64,000 nt of DNA from HGM04593 sp045634305 (GTDB lineage: Bacteria; Bacteroidota; Bacteroidia; Bacteroidales; Bacteroidaceae): the NCBI GenBank assembly GCA_045634305.1, contig JAZQZZ010000019.1, positions 62,001 to 126,000 on the forward strand, given 5' to 3'. A program made the translations under genes and the position numbers. The notes under the pieces were generated by a model. It saw only the letters and a program-made list of their open reading frames with translations. It had not been told where the DNA came from and did no database searches. Shown here piece by piece: positions 17,435 through 25,703 of the stretch. The first letter of the stretch is position 1. The number at the start of each line of letters is the position of its first letter.

Positions 17435-17979
17435 ATAACCCTGCATGGAACACCCACAGCGACAGAGTCCGATGGTATATCGCGGTTCACCAGGCTCCCT
17501 GCACCTATCGTCACATTGTCTCCGATTGTGACACCGGGAAGCACCGTAACACCGGCACCAATCCACACATTGTCCCCGACGGTTATCGGGCGGGCATACT
17601 CAAGCCCCTTATTGCGCTGTACCACATCAATCGGATGTCCAGCCGTCGTAAAGCAACAATTTGGTGCAATAAACACATTATCACCAAAAACAACAGGAGC
17701 CGCATCAAGTATCACAAGATTATGGTTCGCATAAAAATTTTCTCCAAGAGAAATGTTGCACCCATAATCGCACCAGAATGAAGGTTCTATAACAAAATCC
17801 CCCTTTGCCTTGCCAACTATTCTACGCAATACGGCCCTACGCTCCTCAACGGCATCATACTGTAGCGTATTATACTTCTGGCACAACACTTTGCAAGCGT
17901 TCCTCTCGGCAATGAGAGCCACATCATTGTTGGCATCGTACAACTCGCCACGCAACATCTTTTCCCTTTCGGTGAGCAT
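17413..17979 (-). CDS. Sugar O-acetyltransferase, maltose/galactoside acetyltransferase type
   Basis: 188 residues. The N-terminal Mac domain (MLTEREKMLRGELYDANNDV) is followed by the left-handed beta-helix of hexapeptide repeats (NISLGENFYANHNLVILDAA, ITVGDNVWIGAGVTVLPGVT, IGDNVTIGAGSLVNRDIP). The catalytic His lies in TTAGHPID and the substrate loop is the usual one. The family acetylates sugars such as maltose or galactosides from acetyl-CoA; the native substrate here is unknown. The length is typical. The C-terminal KQIKQE tail is encoded by the stem of the terminator-like hairpin. The start lies six bases after the pflA stop, so it may be transcribed with pflA. Confidence 0.92.
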   Translation of the reverse strand: MLTEREKMLRGELYDANNDVALIAERNACKVLCQKYNTLQYDAVEERRAVLRRIVGKAKGDFVIEPSFWCDYGCNISLGENFYANHNLVILDAAPVVFGDNVFIAPNCCFTTAGHPIDVVQRNKGLEYARPITVGDNVWIGAGVTVLPGVTIGDNVTIGAGSLVNRDIPSDSVAVGVPCRVMKQIKQE

Positions 17980-17985
17980 AAGGAA

Positions 17986-18717
17986 TCAATTCACGAACAC
18001 ACAATCGAAATACTCGTCGAACAAAGCCTTCGCCTCGTCAAGCTGCTGCGGAGTATTCTCCTTCACGCCCTTGAGCTTGTACTCCATGCCAAGAGGCTCA
18101 TATTTGTGTGCACCCAAAGTATGATAAGGCAGAATCTCAATTCTCTTTATCATATCATACCCCTTGAAATGCTCGCCAAGAGTGCGTATATCCTCCTCAA
18201 AGGCACTGTAACCCTGCACAAGCACATAACGCAACCAGAACGGACGACCGTTGTCTTGCAGCCACTTTGCAGTCTTCAATGTCTGCTCGTTGCTGCGCTC
18301 TGTGAGCACCTTATGACGCTCGGGATTCACCTGCTTCACATCGAGCATAACAAGGTCCACGATAGAGAGAAGCTCCTCGACATCACTGTTCCATATGCTG
18401 CCGTTCGTGTCAAGACATACATGGATACCCTGTTCCTGCAGACGCTTTACCAGCGGAACGAGCGCCTTTGCCTGCACGGTAGGCTCGCCACCACTGAATG
18501 TCACGCCACCCTTTTTGCCAAAGAACGGTTTCTCGTTCATTGCCATGCGCACTATATCCTCAATATCCGTCTCCTTGCTCTCGCCCTTTGAGTCGATGGT
18601 ATCGGGGTTGGCACAATAGAGACAACGGAAGTTACATCCCTGCAGAAAAACCACGAGACGCAGACCCGGACCGTCGAATGTACCTAAAGACTCATATGAA
18701 TGTACTCTGATATTCAT
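17986..18717 (-). CDS. pflA: Pyruvate formate-lyase activating enzyme (PflA)
   Basis: 243 residues. It has the radical-SAM cluster motif CNFRCLYC at about 29-36, GGVTFSGGEPTVQ (SAM contact), LDTNGS, VMLDVKQVNPERH and, near the end, EILPYHTLGAHKYEPLG. This is the canonical PFL-AE layout. The enzyme makes the glycyl radical on PflB under anaerobic conditions. It lies downstream of pflB on the same strand, with a terminator-like hairpin in the 90-base gap. pflA is therefore expressed either by partial read-through or from a weak promoter not identified here. Confidence 0.96.
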   Translation of the reverse strand: MNIRVHSYESLGTFDGPGLRLVVFLQGCNFRCLYCANPDTIDSKGESKETDIEDIVRMAMNEKPFFGKKGGVTFSGGEPTVQAKALVPLVKRLQEQGIHVCLDTNGSIWNSDVEELLSIVDLVMLDVKQVNPERHKVLTERSNEQTLKTAKWLQDNGRPFWLRYVLVQGYSAFEEDIRTLGEHFKGYDMIKRIEILPYHTLGAHKYEPLGMEYKLKGVKENTPQQLDEAKALFDEYFDCVFVN

Positions 18718-18742
18718 AATCCTAGAAGCTATTTGAATTTTG

Positions 18743-18776
18743 AAAAAATAGGCCGGCCAAAAAAGCCAGCCTATTT
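18743..18776 (-). terminator. Terminator-like hairpin between pflB and pflA
   Basis: On minus, a stem of about 11 bp (AATAGGC.GGC against GCCGGCCTATT, one G-U pair), a loop of six T, and T6 directly after the stem. It can end most pflB transcripts before pflA, setting a high PflB:PflA ratio. Confidence 0.7.
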
Positions 18777-18807
18777 CGTTAATATTTATTGCTCAATCTT
18801 TTACAGA

Positions 18808-21036
18808 TTACATACGCTCGTGGAAAGAACGAGAGATAACCTCCAACTGATGCTCGCGGCTGAGGCGGATGAAGTTCACAGCATAACCCGATACGCGGAT
18901 TGTCAACTGTGGATACTTCTCTGGGTGCTCCATAGCATCCATCAACATCTCGCGGTTCAGCACGTTCACGTTCAAGTGGTGAGCACCCTTGGTGAAGTAA
19001 CCGTCCATCAAAGTAACGAGGTTCTCAACGCGTGTCTCATCGTCAACACCAAGTGACTTTGGAATGATTGAGAATGTGTTACTGATACCGTCCTGTGAGT
19101 CACGATAGCGCAACTTAGCAACAGAGCTGAGTGAAGCAACAGCACCGTTCTTGTCACGTCCGTGCATTGGGTTTGCACCAGGAGCGAAAGCAACGCCCTT
19201 AGCGCGACCGTCAGGAGTAGCACCTGTCTTCTTACCGTACATCACGTTAGATGTAATGGTGAGCAATGACAATGTAGGCTTAGCGTTCTTGTATACAGGG
19301 TGCTTCTTGAGCTCCTCGCTGAAGAAGTAAACCAAGTCAACACCAAGGTGGTCAACACGGTCATCATCGTTACCGAAGCATGGGAACTCGTTCTCGATGT
19401 CGAAAGACTCGGTCAAGCCAAGCTCGTTGCGATGAACAGTCACCTTACCATACTTGATGGCAGAGAGAGAGTCGATTGCAATTGAAAGACCGGCAACACC
19501 ATATGCAAGGTTGATAGAAGGATCGGTGTCGATGAACGCCATCTGTGCCTTCTCGTAGTAATACTTATCGTGCATGTAGTGGATGATGTTCATTGAGTCG
19601 TTGTAAACGCGTGCAATCTCAACGAGCACCTTCTTGTAGTTAGCAAGAACCTCCTCATAGTTGAGAACATCGCCCTCAAGAACAGGAATATCCTTGACAA
19701 CAACAGTACCTGTATTCTCGCAACGACCACCGTTGATAGCAAGCAACAGCGCCTTAGCAAGGTTACAACGTGCACCGAAGAACTGAATCTGACGGCCGAT
19801 AGCCTGGTAAGATACACAGCATGCGATACCGTAGTCGTCGCACTCGCGAACCTCACGCATCAAAGTATCGTTCTCGTACTGGATTGAAGAAGTATCGATA
19901 GAAACCTTTGCACAGAACTCCTTGAAGCCCACGGGCAACTCGTGGCTCCACAGCACAGTCATGTTAGGCTCTGGTGAGGGACCGAGGTTGTAAAGTGTCT
20001 GCAAGAAACGGAAAGAAGTCTTTGTAACCTTTGTACGGCCATCGTTGAAACGGCCACCGATAGACTCTGTCACCCATGTTGGGTCACCGGCGAACAAGTC
20101 ATTGTAAGACTGCATACGCAAGTGACGGACCATACGCAACTTGATAACGAACTGGTCGATAAGCTCCTGTGCGAATGTCTCGTCGATGTTACCGTTGTCA
20201 AGGTCATACTGGATGTAGATATCGAGGAACGAAGAAACGTTACCGAGTGACATCGCAGCACCATCCTGCTCCTTAACGGCAGCAAGGTAAGCCATGTAAG
20301 TCCACTGAACAGCCTCCTGAGCGCTTGTAGCAGGACGAGAGAGGTCGAGACCATAGTACTCACCAAGAATCTTAATCTCCTTCAACGCCTTGATCTGCTC
20401 AGCAACCTCCTCACGAAGACGGATTGTGTGCTCAGTCATAGGACTTACCAAGCCCTTCAAGTCAGCCTGCTTAGCCTCGATAAGACGATCAAGACCATAG
20501 AGGGCAAGACGACGGTAGTCACCGATTATACGGCCACGCGCATAGTTATCGGGAAGACCGGTAAGGAAACCCAAAGAACGGTACATACGGATCTCCTCGT
20601 TGTAAGCATCGAATACACCGTCATTGTGAGTCTTGCGGTAGTGATAGAAGATATCCTTTACTTTCTCGTCAACAGGAATACCGTTCTCGAGACAAGCTTT
20701 CTCAACAACCTTGATACCACCGAAAGGCTTGATAGCACGTTTCAGCAACTCGTCAGTCTGCAAACCGACAATAAGCTCATTCTCCTTGTCAATGTAACCG
20801 GCCTTGTGCGAAGTAATAGTAGAAACAGTCTTGTTGTCCAAAGCACGCACACCATTGTTTGCACGCTCCTCAGCAAGAGCCTTTACACACTCTGCCCAAA
20901 TCTTCTTTGTTCTTTCTGTAGGGCCAGCCAAGAATGAAGCATCTCCTTCATAAGGAGTAATGTTCTCGTGAACGAAATCACTTACATTGATTTCCTTGCT
21001 CCACAAGCCATCTTTAAAATTCAATTTCTTTTCCAT
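18808..21036 (-). CDS. pflB: Formate C-acetyltransferase (pyruvate formate-lyase, PflB)
   Basis: 742 residues. The catalytic Cys pair is in YGIACCVSYQAIG. The glycyl-radical loop RVSGYAVNFIRLSREHQ is 20-30 residues from the C-terminus. EITPYEGDASFLAGPTERT at the start has the form common to PflB. The enzyme splits pyruvate with CoA into acetyl-CoA and formate without NADH, a central step of mixed-acid fermentation, and it is activated by the neighbouring pflA product. A strong promoter of the Bacteroidetes type lies 75-105 bases upstream, giving a leader of about 65 bases with a small GGGG/CCCC hairpin. Confidence 0.97.
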   Translation of the reverse strand: MEKKLNFKDGLWSKEINVSDFVHENITPYEGDASFLAGPTERTKKIWAECVKALAEERANNGVRALDNKTVSTITSHKAGYIDKENELIVGLQTDELLKRAIKPFGGIKVVEKACLENGIPVDEKVKDIFYHYRKTHNDGVFDAYNEEIRMYRSLGFLTGLPDNYARGRIIGDYRRLALYGLDRLIEAKQADLKGLVSPMTEHTIRLREEVAEQIKALKEIKILGEYYGLDLSRPATSAQEAVQWTYMAYLAAVKEQDGAAMSLGNVSSFLDIYIQYDLDNGNIDETFAQELIDQFVIKLRMVRHLRMQSYNDLFAGDPTWVTESIGGRFNDGRTKVTKTSFRFLQTLYNLGPSPEPNMTVLWSHELPVGFKEFCAKVSIDTSSIQYENDTLMREVRECDDYGIACCVSYQAIGRQIQFFGARCNLAKALLLAINGGRCENTGTVVVKDIPVLEGDVLNYEEVLANYKKVLVEIARVYNDSMNIIHYMHDKYYYEKAQMAFIDTDPSINLAYGVAGLSIAIDSLSAIKYGKVTVHRNELGLTESFDIENEFPCFGNDDDRVDHLGVDLVYFFSEELKKHPVYKNAKPTLSLLTITSNVMYGKKTGATPDGRAKGVAFAPGANPMHGRDKNGAVASLSSVAKLRYRDSQDGISNTFSIIPKSLGVDDETRVENLVTLMDGYFTKGAHHLNVNVLNREMLMDAMEHPEKYPQLTIRVSGYAVNFIRLSREHQLEVISRSFHERM

Positions 21037-21109
21037 AGTTTTTTAAATTATATATGGTTTAAAATCATTCTTTTCACACGGGGAACCCCATTTTGTCCCC
21101 TTTGCATTG

Positions 21110-21143
21110 CAAAGATAATAAATTTTGAAATATACTACACAAA
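21110..21143 (-). promoter_or_regulatory. pflB promoter
   Basis: On minus: TTTG (21143-21140), 22 bases, then the perfect -7 box TATCTTTG (21117-21110). The expected start is near 21103. Confidence 0.7.
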
Positions 21144-21491
21144 TTTTATCGATATAATTATGATAAATTTTCAATTTATTTCATTTTTGCAATGATTTCA
21201 TACTTCAATAGAAAAACCGACACCCGACAGCCGATAAAACCAGCATCAAATTGCGCAGAAAAAGACCAGACCGGCACACAGTCATAAAACAAAAACACAC
21301 CACCCCGGCACAACACACAAATCCATAATCAACATTTACCGGCAAAGCACAAAACAGCACAACACCATCCAACAAGCGCACTCAAATGCACAAATACAAC
21401 ATCAACAACCACAGAAAGAGATGATATAACACACAAAAACACGACCAAAATCAAAAAAAACACGAAAAACACGAAAAAAATCAGCATTTCT
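21144..21491. other. AT- and CA-rich non-coding stretch
   Basis: No credible gene, RNA or repeat seen. The open frame on minus across here is rich in Cys/Phe/Ser and runs through the tRNA-Ser gene, so it is a chance frame. Confidence 0.5.
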
Positions 21492-21523
21492 CTTGCACCG
21501 TATATTTTTTTGATATACCTTTG
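21492..21523 (+). promoter_or_regulatory. Promoter of tRNA-Ser(UGA)
   Basis: CTTG (21492-21495), 20 bases, then the perfect -7 box TACCTTTG (21516-21523). The same CTTG-N20-TACCTTTG arrangement stands ahead of the tRNA operon near 51.0 kb. Confidence 0.75.
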
Positions 21524-21570
21524 CACCATCAAACAAGAAGAGACCACATTCTTGTTGAAAAACAACTCAT

Positions 21571-21655
21571 GGAGAGGTGGCAGAGTGGTCGATTGCACCG
21601 GTCTTGAAAACCGACGTACTGAAAGGTACCGGGGGTTCGAATCCCTCTCTCTCCG
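21571..21655 (+). tRNA. tRNA-Ser (anticodon UGA)
   Basis: Acceptor GGAGAGG pairs with TCTCTCC (one G-U), discriminator G. Anticodon loop CTTGAAA gives UGA within stem CGGT/ACCG. A long variable arm (GTACTGAAAGGTAC) marks a class II tRNA. T-arm GGGGGTTCGAATCCC. CCA is not encoded, as usual for Bacteroidetes. Confidence 0.95.
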
Positions 21656-21660
21656 CAAGA

Positions 21661-21690
21661 AAAGGAAGCTGAAAGGCTTCCTTTTTTTTT
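21661..21690 (+). terminator. Terminator of tRNA-Ser(UGA)
   Basis: Nine-bp stem AAAGGAAGC/GCTTCCTTT with loop TGAAAG, followed by a run of T (to 21690). Confidence 0.9.
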
Positions 21691-21718
21691 GCATTAGAGA
21701 GGATGAGAACACCCGAGC

Positions 21719-21779
21719 GGGGGTTCGTAATCGACGAAGTCGCTTGCCAAAGCAAGAATCCCTCTCTCTCCGCAAGAAA
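21719..21779 (+). pseudogene. Second, broken copy of the tRNA-Ser 3' end
   Basis: GGGGGTTCG of the T-arm is present (21719-21727), then about 28 foreign bases, then 24 bases identical to the intact gene's 3' end and trailer (21756-21779 equals 21639-21662). No 5' half is recognisable. It is again followed by a hairpin (TCAGGAA/TTCCTGA near 21780-21812), as the true gene is. It could be a decayed duplicate or the far attachment site of a lost integrated element. Confidence 0.65.
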
Positions 21780-22057
21780 TCAGGAAACAACAAAAGTTGG
21801 TTCCTGATTTTCGTTTTATAGCTGCGGGAAGCTCGCTTACCAGCAGATAGGAAACGAAAATCAGATGCAAACACCGATAGGTGGTTGCTGATTTCTTGCA
21901 AAGGATAACCAAACAGGGATGGGCGAGCGAAGCGAAGCCAATCCCTACTCCAACAACAAGGCCACCTGCTAAAAAAGCAGAAATATGCGACCATTTAAAA
22001 TCTGATAATAATTGGTCGCACAAAACGAAAACAGCACAAAGACCGCTAGGCAAAAAA
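21780..22057. repeat. Chain of short hairpins, non-coding
   Basis: Successive inverted repeats are visible: AAATCAGGAA/TTCCTGATTT (21777-21814), CTGATTTTCGTTT/AAACGAAAATCAG (about 21805-21866), GCAAACACC/GGTGGTTGC (about 21868-21890) and TGCGACCA/TGGTCGCA (about 21984-22021). No reading frame looks real. The stretch resembles the hairpin mosaics at 28, 33, 36 and 39 kb. Confidence 0.55.
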
Positions 22058-22154
22058 CTGAAAGCTCGTGCCAACGAGCGAAACGCAAAGCTTGCTTTAG
22101 CGTTTCACAGCGAGTGCAGCCGAGGTTCAATCGTACAAAGTGCGGTTAAAGCGT
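22058..22154 (-). repeat. Intergenic repeat with core TGCACTCGCTGT (copy 1)
   Basis: Read on minus it has AACCGCAC, GATTGAACCTCGGC, the core TGCACTCGCTGTGAAA (core at 22118-22107), a hairpin CGCTAAAGCAAGCTTTGCG and the block TTCGCTCGTTGGCACGAGC. The same blocks in the same order occur at 28411-28577 on plus, where about 75 extra bases split the core. Shorter relatives stand before tsaD and the phosphoglucomutase gene. Confidence 0.75.
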
Positions 22155-22201
22155 AAACCCAAAGCTCCCATTCTTTGTTATTACAAGAAAAAAACAAAGC
22201 A

Positions 22202-23005
22202 ATGACCTACCTTTGGATTCTTCTGGCAGTATCACTCGCCACATCGGCAGTCGGATGGATTTACTTCATCTACTTCTTCAGCATTGGCTACGGACTTTCA
22301 ATCGCCGCACTGGCTGCAGCCGCAACAATCATTTTCGCCGACAGCATCACACTGCCCGCCACAATATTCTGCTGCACATTATTTATATACGGCATACGGC
22401 TTGCCGGATACCTGTTCGTGCGCGAAAAGAAATCGCCGTCGTACAAACAGATTCTCTATCAACCCGACAGCAAAGAGCGCAAACCCATACCGGCAATGCT
22501 TATGATCTGGATTTCATGCGCCTTGCTGTATGTGGGACAAATAAGCCCCATCACATTCTACCTCTACAACACCGCCCAAGGAGCCGATACCGACACCGCG
22601 TGGGTTTGGGCAGGCGCCGCAATAACATTCGCAGGCTTTGCCATTGAAACAATCGCCGACACACAGAAGAGCATGGCAAAGAAAAGAAACCCCAAGCAAT
22701 TCATCAGCACAGGACTCTACAGCATTGTGCGCTGTCCCAATTATTTCGGCGAAATACTCCTGTGGAGCGGCAGCTTCATCACCTGCATTGGCGCCGGCTG
22801 CACAGCATGGCAATGGATTATAGCATCACTGGGATACACAGGCATCATATACGTAATGTTCAGCGGAGCACGCCGCCTCGAACTGCGACAACAAGAGACT
22901 TACGGCAACAACCCGCAGTTCCGGGCATACATCAAGCAACGCCCGCTACTGATTCCATTGCTGCCGATATACAGCCTTGCAAAATTCAAATGGCTGAAAG
23001 CATAA
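22202..23005 (+). CDS. DUF1295 / steroid 5-alpha-reductase-like membrane protein
   Basis: 267 residues from MTYLWILLAVSLATSAVGW; an ATG nine codons upstream would add MLLQEKNKA and is less likely. About seven membrane segments are visible. The C-terminal half carries the family motif GLYSIVRCPNYFGEILLWSG (Cys replaces the more usual His before PNYFGE) and AYIKQRPLLIPLLP. Related proteins include isoprenylcysteine methyltransferases and 5-alpha reductases, using SAM or NADPH; which cofactor applies here is unknown. It stands alone between the repeat stretch and the convergent ribosomal-protein operon. Confidence 0.85.
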   Translation: MTYLWILLAVSLATSAVGWIYFIYFFSIGYGLSIAALAAAATIIFADSITLPATIFCCTLFIYGIRLAGYLFVREKKSPSYKQILYQPDSKERKPIPAMLMIWISCALLYVGQISPITFYLYNTAQGADTDTAWVWAGAAITFAGFAIETIADTQKSMAKKRNPKQFISTGLYSIVRCPNYFGEILLWSGSFITCIGAGCTAWQWIIASLGYTGIIYVMFSGARRLELRQQETYGNNPQFRAYIKQRPLLIPLLPIYSLAKFKWLKA

Positions 23006-23010
23006 CAAAA

Positions 23011-23050
23011 AAAAAGAAAGAACGACTTTTTTGAGTCGTTCTTTCTTTTT
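23011..23050. terminator. Bidirectional terminator
   Basis: Stem AAAAAGAAAGAACGACT / AGTCGTTCTTTCTTTTT around a short T-rich loop, with A- and T-runs outside. It ends the DUF1295 gene (stop 23005) and the rpmB-rpmG-DUF4295 operon (stop 23075). Confidence 0.88.
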
Positions 23051-23074
23051 ATATCCAAAGCCTTTCGGCAGTAA

Positions 23075-23227
23075 TTACTTTTTCAAAGCCTCGTCTGCTT
23101 TTGCCTGAGGCATCATCTCCTCAGAGAACATATAAGCACCGGTCTTAGGTGATTTAACCAATTTTACAACCTTTACGAACTTCTCCTTATCACCAGTCTG
23201 GAGGGTTGCCACTGCTTTCTTAGCCAT
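23075..23227 (-). CDS. DUF4295 small protein (50 residues)
   Basis: It encodes MAKKAVATLQTGDKEKFVKV, then KLVKSPKTGAYMFSEEMMP and QAKADEALKK. The sequence matches DUF4295, a short Lys-rich protein that in Bacteroidetes follows the L28 and L33 genes. It is probably ribosome-associated by context, though its role is not known to me. The start is six bases after the rpmG stop. At 50 residues it is easy to miss. Confidence 0.88.
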   Translation of the reverse strand: MAKKAVATLQTGDKEKFVKVVKLVKSPKTGAYMFSEEMMPQAKADEALKK

Positions 23228-23233
23228 CTCTTA

Positions 23234-23422
23234 TTACTTAATTTCTTTGTGAACAGTTACTCTCTTCAAATATGGGTTGTATTTCTTCAACTCCAAACGC
23301 TCAGTTGTGTTCTTGCGGTTCTTTGTGGTGATGTAACGAGACATACCTGGAACACCGCTGTTCTTCTGCTCAGTGCACTCAAGGATTACCTGAACACGAT
23401 TTCCTTTTACCTTCTTAGCCAT
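23234..23422 (-). CDS. rpmG: 50S ribosomal protein L33
   Basis: 62 residues: MAKKVKGNRVQVILECTEQK, then SRYITTKNRKNTTERLELKK and YNPYLKRVTVHKEIK. This is L33 of the Cys-poor type with a single Cys (ECTEQ), lacking the two zinc CxxC pairs. It lies between rpmB (18 bases upstream) and the DUF4295 gene, the standard order in Bacteroidetes. Confidence 0.96.
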   Translation of the reverse strand: MAKKVKGNRVQVILECTEQKNSGVPGMSRYITTKNRKNTTERLELKKYNPYLKRVTVHKEIK

Positions 23423-23440
23423 ACTACTTTCCTCCTTTAA

Positions 23441-23701
23441 TTAATCGAGTACTTTAATTTCCTCCCAAGCAACGTGGCCATTCTTAACAGCAGCCTTCAA
23501 AGCTGCATCGAGACCTACTCGGTTAATAGTTTTCAACCCCGCTGCACTCACGCGCAACTGAATCCAACAATCCTCCTCTACATAGAAGAATTTCTTCTTG
23601 AACAAGTTCACATTGAAAAGACGCTTTGTCTTTCTGTTTGAGTGTGAAACATTGTTGCCCACCATAGCTTTCTTACCGGTGATTTGACAAATCTTAGACA
23701 T
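23441..23701 (-). CDS. rpmB: 50S ribosomal protein L28
   Basis: 86 residues: MSKICQITGKKAMVGNNVSH opens with the L28 signature (C.iTGKk...GNnVSHs.rkTkR.f..Nl). It continues with RLFNVNLFKKKFFYVEED and LKTINRVGLDAALK. It is the first gene of a three-gene operon with rpmG and DUF4295, driven by a well-formed promoter 50-80 bases upstream. Confidence 0.97.
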   Translation of the reverse strand: MSKICQITGKKAMVGNNVSHSNRKTKRLFNVNLFKKKFFYVEEDCWIQLRVSAAGLKTINRVGLDAALKAAVKNGHVAWEEIKVLD

Positions 23702-23750
23702 CTCTATATATTTTTTTGTTATTCTTTTGATACCTACTCAAAACAGAGTG

Positions 23751-23782
23751 CAAAGATATACGATTTTACACAACCTTGCAAA
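23751..23782 (-). promoter_or_regulatory. Promoter of rpmB-rpmG-DUF4295
   Basis: On minus: TTTG (23782-23779), 20 bases, TATCTTTG (23758-23751). Both boxes are perfect. The start should be near 23744, giving a leader of about 43 bases. Confidence 0.8.
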
Positions 23783-23833
23783 CAAAAACATAATTATTTT
23801 TCTTTTTTAGCAAAAAGTCAGGCCACGGAGTGT

Positions 23834-24340
23834 TCATTTCACTTCGAGCAGCGTTTCATGCATAAAACGCAGAGCCTCAAACGTCGCATTGCCCACGTTC
23901 TGCAGGCGGCCCCCGTCGTACAGTTGCAGTTTTTTAGCCCTCACAACCTCACCCGCCTTCACAGCCATCCACACCGTGCCCACAGGTTTTTCCGGTGTTC
24001 CGCCACCAGGCCCCGCAATGCCCGATGTAGCAATGGCACAATCAGTCGCCATCAGACGCGCCACGCCGTCAACCATCTGCAGCACAACCTCTTCGCTCAC
24101 CGCACCCACAGCCGCCAGCGTCTCGGCCGACACACCCAGCACCCCGCTCTTCACATCGTTGTGATAGGCCACCACAGCCCCACGCATCACTGCCGAACTG
24201 CCGGGCACCGATGTAATAGCCTGCGACACCGCCCCACCCGTGCAACTCTCGGCCGTCGCAATGGTCAGCGAGCGCGCCGCAAGCGCAGCAACAAGCTCCG
24301 CAGCCAATTCATTGGTCATATCGCGGTGACACATATTCAT
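23834..24340 (-). CDS. CinA-family nicotinamide-nucleotide amidohydrolase (C-terminal domain only)
   Basis: 168 residues. The domain signature is complete: TIATAESCTGGAVSQAIT, SSAVMRGAVVAYHNDVKSG, VLGVSAETL, ATSGIAGPGGGTPEKPVGTV and WMAVKAG. This is the stand-alone PncC form, lacking the molybdopterin-binding N-terminal half of full CinA. The enzyme deamidates NMN to nicotinate mononucleotide in pyridine nucleotide salvage. The start at 24340 gives MNMCHRDMTNEL; the internal Met8 is a plausible alternative. It begins three bases after the tsaD stop and is surely co-transcribed with it. Confidence 0.9.
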   Translation of the reverse strand: MNMCHRDMTNELAAELVAALAARSLTIATAESCTGGAVSQAITSVPGSSAVMRGAVVAYHNDVKSGVLGVSAETLAAVGAVSEEVVLQMVDGVARLMATDCAIATSGIAGPGGGTPEKPVGTVWMAVKAGEVVRAKKLQLYDGGRLQNVGNATFEALRFMHETLLEVK

Positions 24341-24343
24341 ATA

Positions 24344-25372
24344 TTATATGGTAGTGCGCGAGAAGGCTGGCTGATCCATCGCGCAGAAATCATTGTCAAG
24401 ATACTTATAATAACCCACAATGCCAATCATCGCGGCATTGTCGGTCGTAAAGCCGAACTTTGGAATAAAAATATCCCACTTGTAACGCTTTGCATAGTCG
24501 GCATAAGCCTGGCGGAGCGCAGTGTTCGCCGACACACCGCCCGACAGCGCAATACGTTTGATACCCAACGCCTTCGATGCCTTGTAGAGCTTATCCATGA
24601 GCACCGCCACCACCGTTGCCTCGAACGATGCGGCCAAATCCTCCTTGTGTTCCTCCACATAGTTCTCATTCTCGGCAACTAGCTTGCGCAGAGTATAAAG
24701 GAACGATGTCTTCAGGCCACTGAAACTGTAATCAAAACCCGGGATATGCGGCTTGCTGAACTTGTATGCCTCGGGGTTGCCCTGACGTGCCAGACGGTCG
24801 ATGATGGGACCACCGGGATAACCCAGGCCCATAACCTTTGCACACTTGTCCATAGCCTCGCCCGCAGCATCATCAATCGTCTGACCGATTATTTCCATAT
24901 CCTTGTAGCTGTTCACCTTCACAATCTGCGAGTTGCCTCCCGACACCATCAGACACAGGAACGGATACTCGGGCGCACGGTGCTCCACCCCATCCTCTTT
25001 TATAAAATGCGCAAGGATATGCCCCTGCAGGTGGTTCACCTCAATCATAGGAATGCGCAACGAAGCCGCCAGACCCTTGGCGAACGAAACACCCACAAGC
25101 AACGAACCCATGAGACCGGGGCCGCGTGTAAAAGCAATTGCCGTCAGCTGCTCCTTTTCAATGCCCGCCCTCTTGAGCGCCGCATCCACAACCGGAACAA
25201 TATTCTGTTCGTGCGCACGCGAAGCCAGTTCGGGCACCACGCCGCCATACTGCTCGTGCACAGCCTGGCTTGCCGTAACATTCGACAGCACCACATCGTT
25301 TCTCATCACCGCAGCCGAAGTGTCGTCGCACGACGACTCAATGGCCAATATGTAAACATCTTTATTCTCCAT
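24344..25372 (-). CDS. tsaD: tRNA N6-threonylcarbamoyladenosine biosynthesis protein TsaD
   Basis: 342 residues. ASKHA-fold motifs in order: ILAIESSCDDTSAAV, GGVVPELASRAHEQN, TRGPGLMGSLLVGVSFAKGL, the metal-binding NHLQGHILAHF, LMVSGGNSQIV, DDAAGEAMDKCAKVMGLGYP and SGGVSANTALR. TsaD transfers the threonylcarbamoyl group to A37 of ANN-decoding tRNAs, with TsaB, TsaE and TsaC encoded elsewhere. Two Bacteroidetes-type -7 boxes lie upstream within a repeat cassette. The pncC-type gene follows in the same transcript. Confidence 0.97.
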   Translation of the reverse strand: MENKDVYILAIESSCDDTSAAVMRNDVVLSNVTASQAVHEQYGGVVPELASRAHEQNIVPVVDAALKRAGIEKEQLTAIAFTRGPGLMGSLLVGVSFAKGLAASLRIPMIEVNHLQGHILAHFIKEDGVEHRAPEYPFLCLMVSGGNSQIVKVNSYKDMEIIGQTIDDAAGEAMDKCAKVMGLGYPGGPIIDRLARQGNPEAYKFSKPHIPGFDYSFSGLKTSFLYTLRKLVAENENYVEEHKEDLAASFEATVVAVLMDKLYKASKALGIKRIALSGGVSANTALRQAYADYAKRYKWDIFIPKFGFTTDNAAMIGIVGYYKYLDNDFCAMDQPAFSRTTI

Positions 25373-25474
25373 CTTCCTATAAAATAATAGACAAATGCCA
25401 TTCCGCGCCTTGCATAACGAATCTCTGAAAAAATATCGAGATATCTCACATACGTTCGGTATGACACTTTAGTG

Positions 25475-25566
25475 CAAAGGTAACAACAACGAGCAAGATG
25501 CACAAAGTTTACTTTAGTGCATTTTACAGCGAGTGCAATTAACCTTCGCAGTTTACTGCAAAGATA
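25475..25566 (-). promoter_or_regulatory. Tandem promoter cassette of tsaD (core TGCACTCGCTGT, copy 2)
   Basis: Proximal promoter: TTTG (25506-25503), 20 bases, TACCTTTG (25482-25475). A second perfect -7 box TATCTTTG lies at 25566-25559, with no good -33. Between them, in order on minus, are GCAGTAAACTGCGAA (hairpin), TGCACTCGCTGT (25537-25526), a small hairpin TGCACTAAAG/CTTTGTGCA and TTGCTCGTTG. The same order recurs before the phosphoglucomutase gene. Confidence 0.65.
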
Positions 25567-25703
25567 GTAAATTATTTCCTTTTTTGTACTACCTTTACAA
25601 TGCAAAAGCCACGACTCAGGCACCTGATAAATAAAATTCGCGCGTAATATACGTTTATCGTAAAAAACACGTTATTAAAAAGAATATAGAAAATAACCAC
25701 CGA
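25567..25703. other. Leader region of the TonB receptor gene
   Basis: A near-consensus plus-strand box TACCTTTA lies at about 25590-25597, roughly 107 bases before the ATG. AT-rich; no gene or strong hairpin seen. Confidence 0.35.

Noticed and set aside
21329..21994. 221-codon minus frame over the tRNA-Ser region
   Set aside because: It runs through tRNA-Ser on the other strand and a hairpin array; composition is unlike the real proteins here.
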